Assembly (NCBI RefSeq): GCF_021026315.1
Contig: NZ_JAJNCX010000003.1
Span: 186,001 to 250,000 of the forward strand
Direction: 5' to 3'
Origin: Rhizobium sp. C4
GTDB taxonomy: Bacteria > Pseudomonadota > Alphaproteobacteria > Rhizobiales > Rhizobiaceae
DNA: 64,000 bases
Positions 63,679 to 64,000 of this stretch are shown one piece after another. Position numbers and translations under genes: made by a program. A model generated the notes under the pieces. It made no database searches, had not been told where the DNA came from, and saw only the letters and a list, made by a program, of their open reading frames with translations. Position 1 is the stretch's first letter; each line of letters opens with the position of its first letter.

Positions 63679-64000
63679 ATGAATATGAAGGACAAGGTTT
63701 GCATCGTCACCGGTTCGGCTGGTGGCATCGGGTATGCGATTGCCAAGCGCTATGTCGCTGCAGGCGCGAAGGTCGTGATTGCCGACCTCAAGGCCGACGC
63801 GGCTGAAAAGGCTGCATCCGAACTCAAGGCACTCGGCCCCGGCGACGCCTTTGCTGTTGAAATGGACGTGACCAGCGAAGAGGCGGTCAACGCCGGTGTT
63901 GCCGCCACAATCGCAAAATGGGGCCGCGTCGACGTTCTCGTCTCCAATGCCGGCATCCAGATCGTCAACAAGATCGAGGACTTCGCCTTTGCCGACTGGA
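63679..64000 (+). CDS. bdhA: 3-Hydroxybutyrate dehydrogenase, N-terminal part
   Basis: The gene runs off the right edge after about 107 codons. The SDR nucleotide-binding motif VTGSAGGIGYAIA is at residues 10-22, and VLVSNAGIQIV, with the SDR NAG and the BdhA-typical GIQIV, lies near 88-98. BdhA oxidises 3-hydroxybutyrate to acetoacetate with NAD, the step after PHB depolymerisation and before acetoacetyl-CoA synthetase. The ATG has AAGGGAGC upstream. The catalytic Tyr/Lys lie outside the window. Confidence 0.9.
   Translation, partial: MNMKDKVCIVTGSAGGIGYAIAKRYVAAGAKVVIADLKADAAEKAASELKALGPGDAFAVEMDVTSEEAVNAGVAATIAKWGRVDVLVSNAGIQIVNKIEDFAFADW

Overview
The window reads as chromosomal DNA of an alphaproteobacterium of the Rhizobiaceae (Rhizobium/Agrobacterium-like). 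The evidence is the RirA iron regulator with an Irr-type box, a PdhS-type cell-cycle kinase of about 1,040 residues, a DUF1476 protein, mmsA, a phasin and polyhydroxybutyrate-cycle genes, two copies of a rhizobial palindromic intergenic repeat, and high-GC codon use. About 55 protein genes, two tRNA genes (Gln, His) and two clear pseudogenes can be supported. No rRNA, CRISPR array or intact insertion sequence was seen.

Layout. 1-5.3 kb is core genome: the 5' end of guaB, a DUF1476 gene, a GST-like gene, an MFS exporter and the overlapping pair ppx/gppA-rlmE. 5.5-10.3 kb is a small island behind tRNA-Gln(CTG): a decayed integrase followed by three overlapping genes, the middle one a TelA/KlaB-family protein. 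10.7-20.2 kb is a polyol-type catabolic operon: GlpD-like oxidase, LyxK-like FGGY kinase, CUT1 ABC importer (binding protein, two permeases, ATPase), an aldolase-like protein and a SorC-family regulator. 20.4-26.4 kb holds a broken small HTH gene, seven short ORFs with good ribosome sites (one of only 27 codons), and a GT4-(alpha/alpha barrel) protein overlapping a GH130-type gene. 26.5-31 kb has a CHASE3 chemoreceptor, a LacI regulator and kduI. 31-36 kb is dabA-dabB (inorganic carbon uptake) with a divergent LysR gene.

36-43 kb has two paralogous LuxR-type/receiver pairs bracketing a TetR-controlled operon (MFS, sugar-lactone oxidase, PLP enzyme). 43-44.8 kb is rirA and a ferric-iron binding protein. 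45-52.4 kb holds an M48 protease with a DUF898 membrane protein, mmsA, a long coiled-coil protein, a LysR gene, tRNA-His and a phasin. 52.7-64 kb has pdhS, a ferric permease, acetoacetyl-CoA synthetase, an AsmA-family protein, a patatin-like lipase and the 5' part of bdhA.

How the parts work together. Phasin, acetoacetyl-CoA synthetase, patatin and bdhA form a dispersed polyhydroxybutyrate neighbourhood, and TGC-rich palindromes of one type lie upstream of the three transcription units. The polyol operon has paired palindromes at its promoter and its own regulator as last gene. kduI/lacI and mmsA carry related GTGCAAA/TTTGCAC operators. The least explained units are the TelA cassette, the GT4/GH130 locus with its small ORFs, the lactone-oxidase/PLP operon and the duplicated LuxR/receiver pairs. 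All homology statements come from recognising sequence patterns by eye; nothing was searched.
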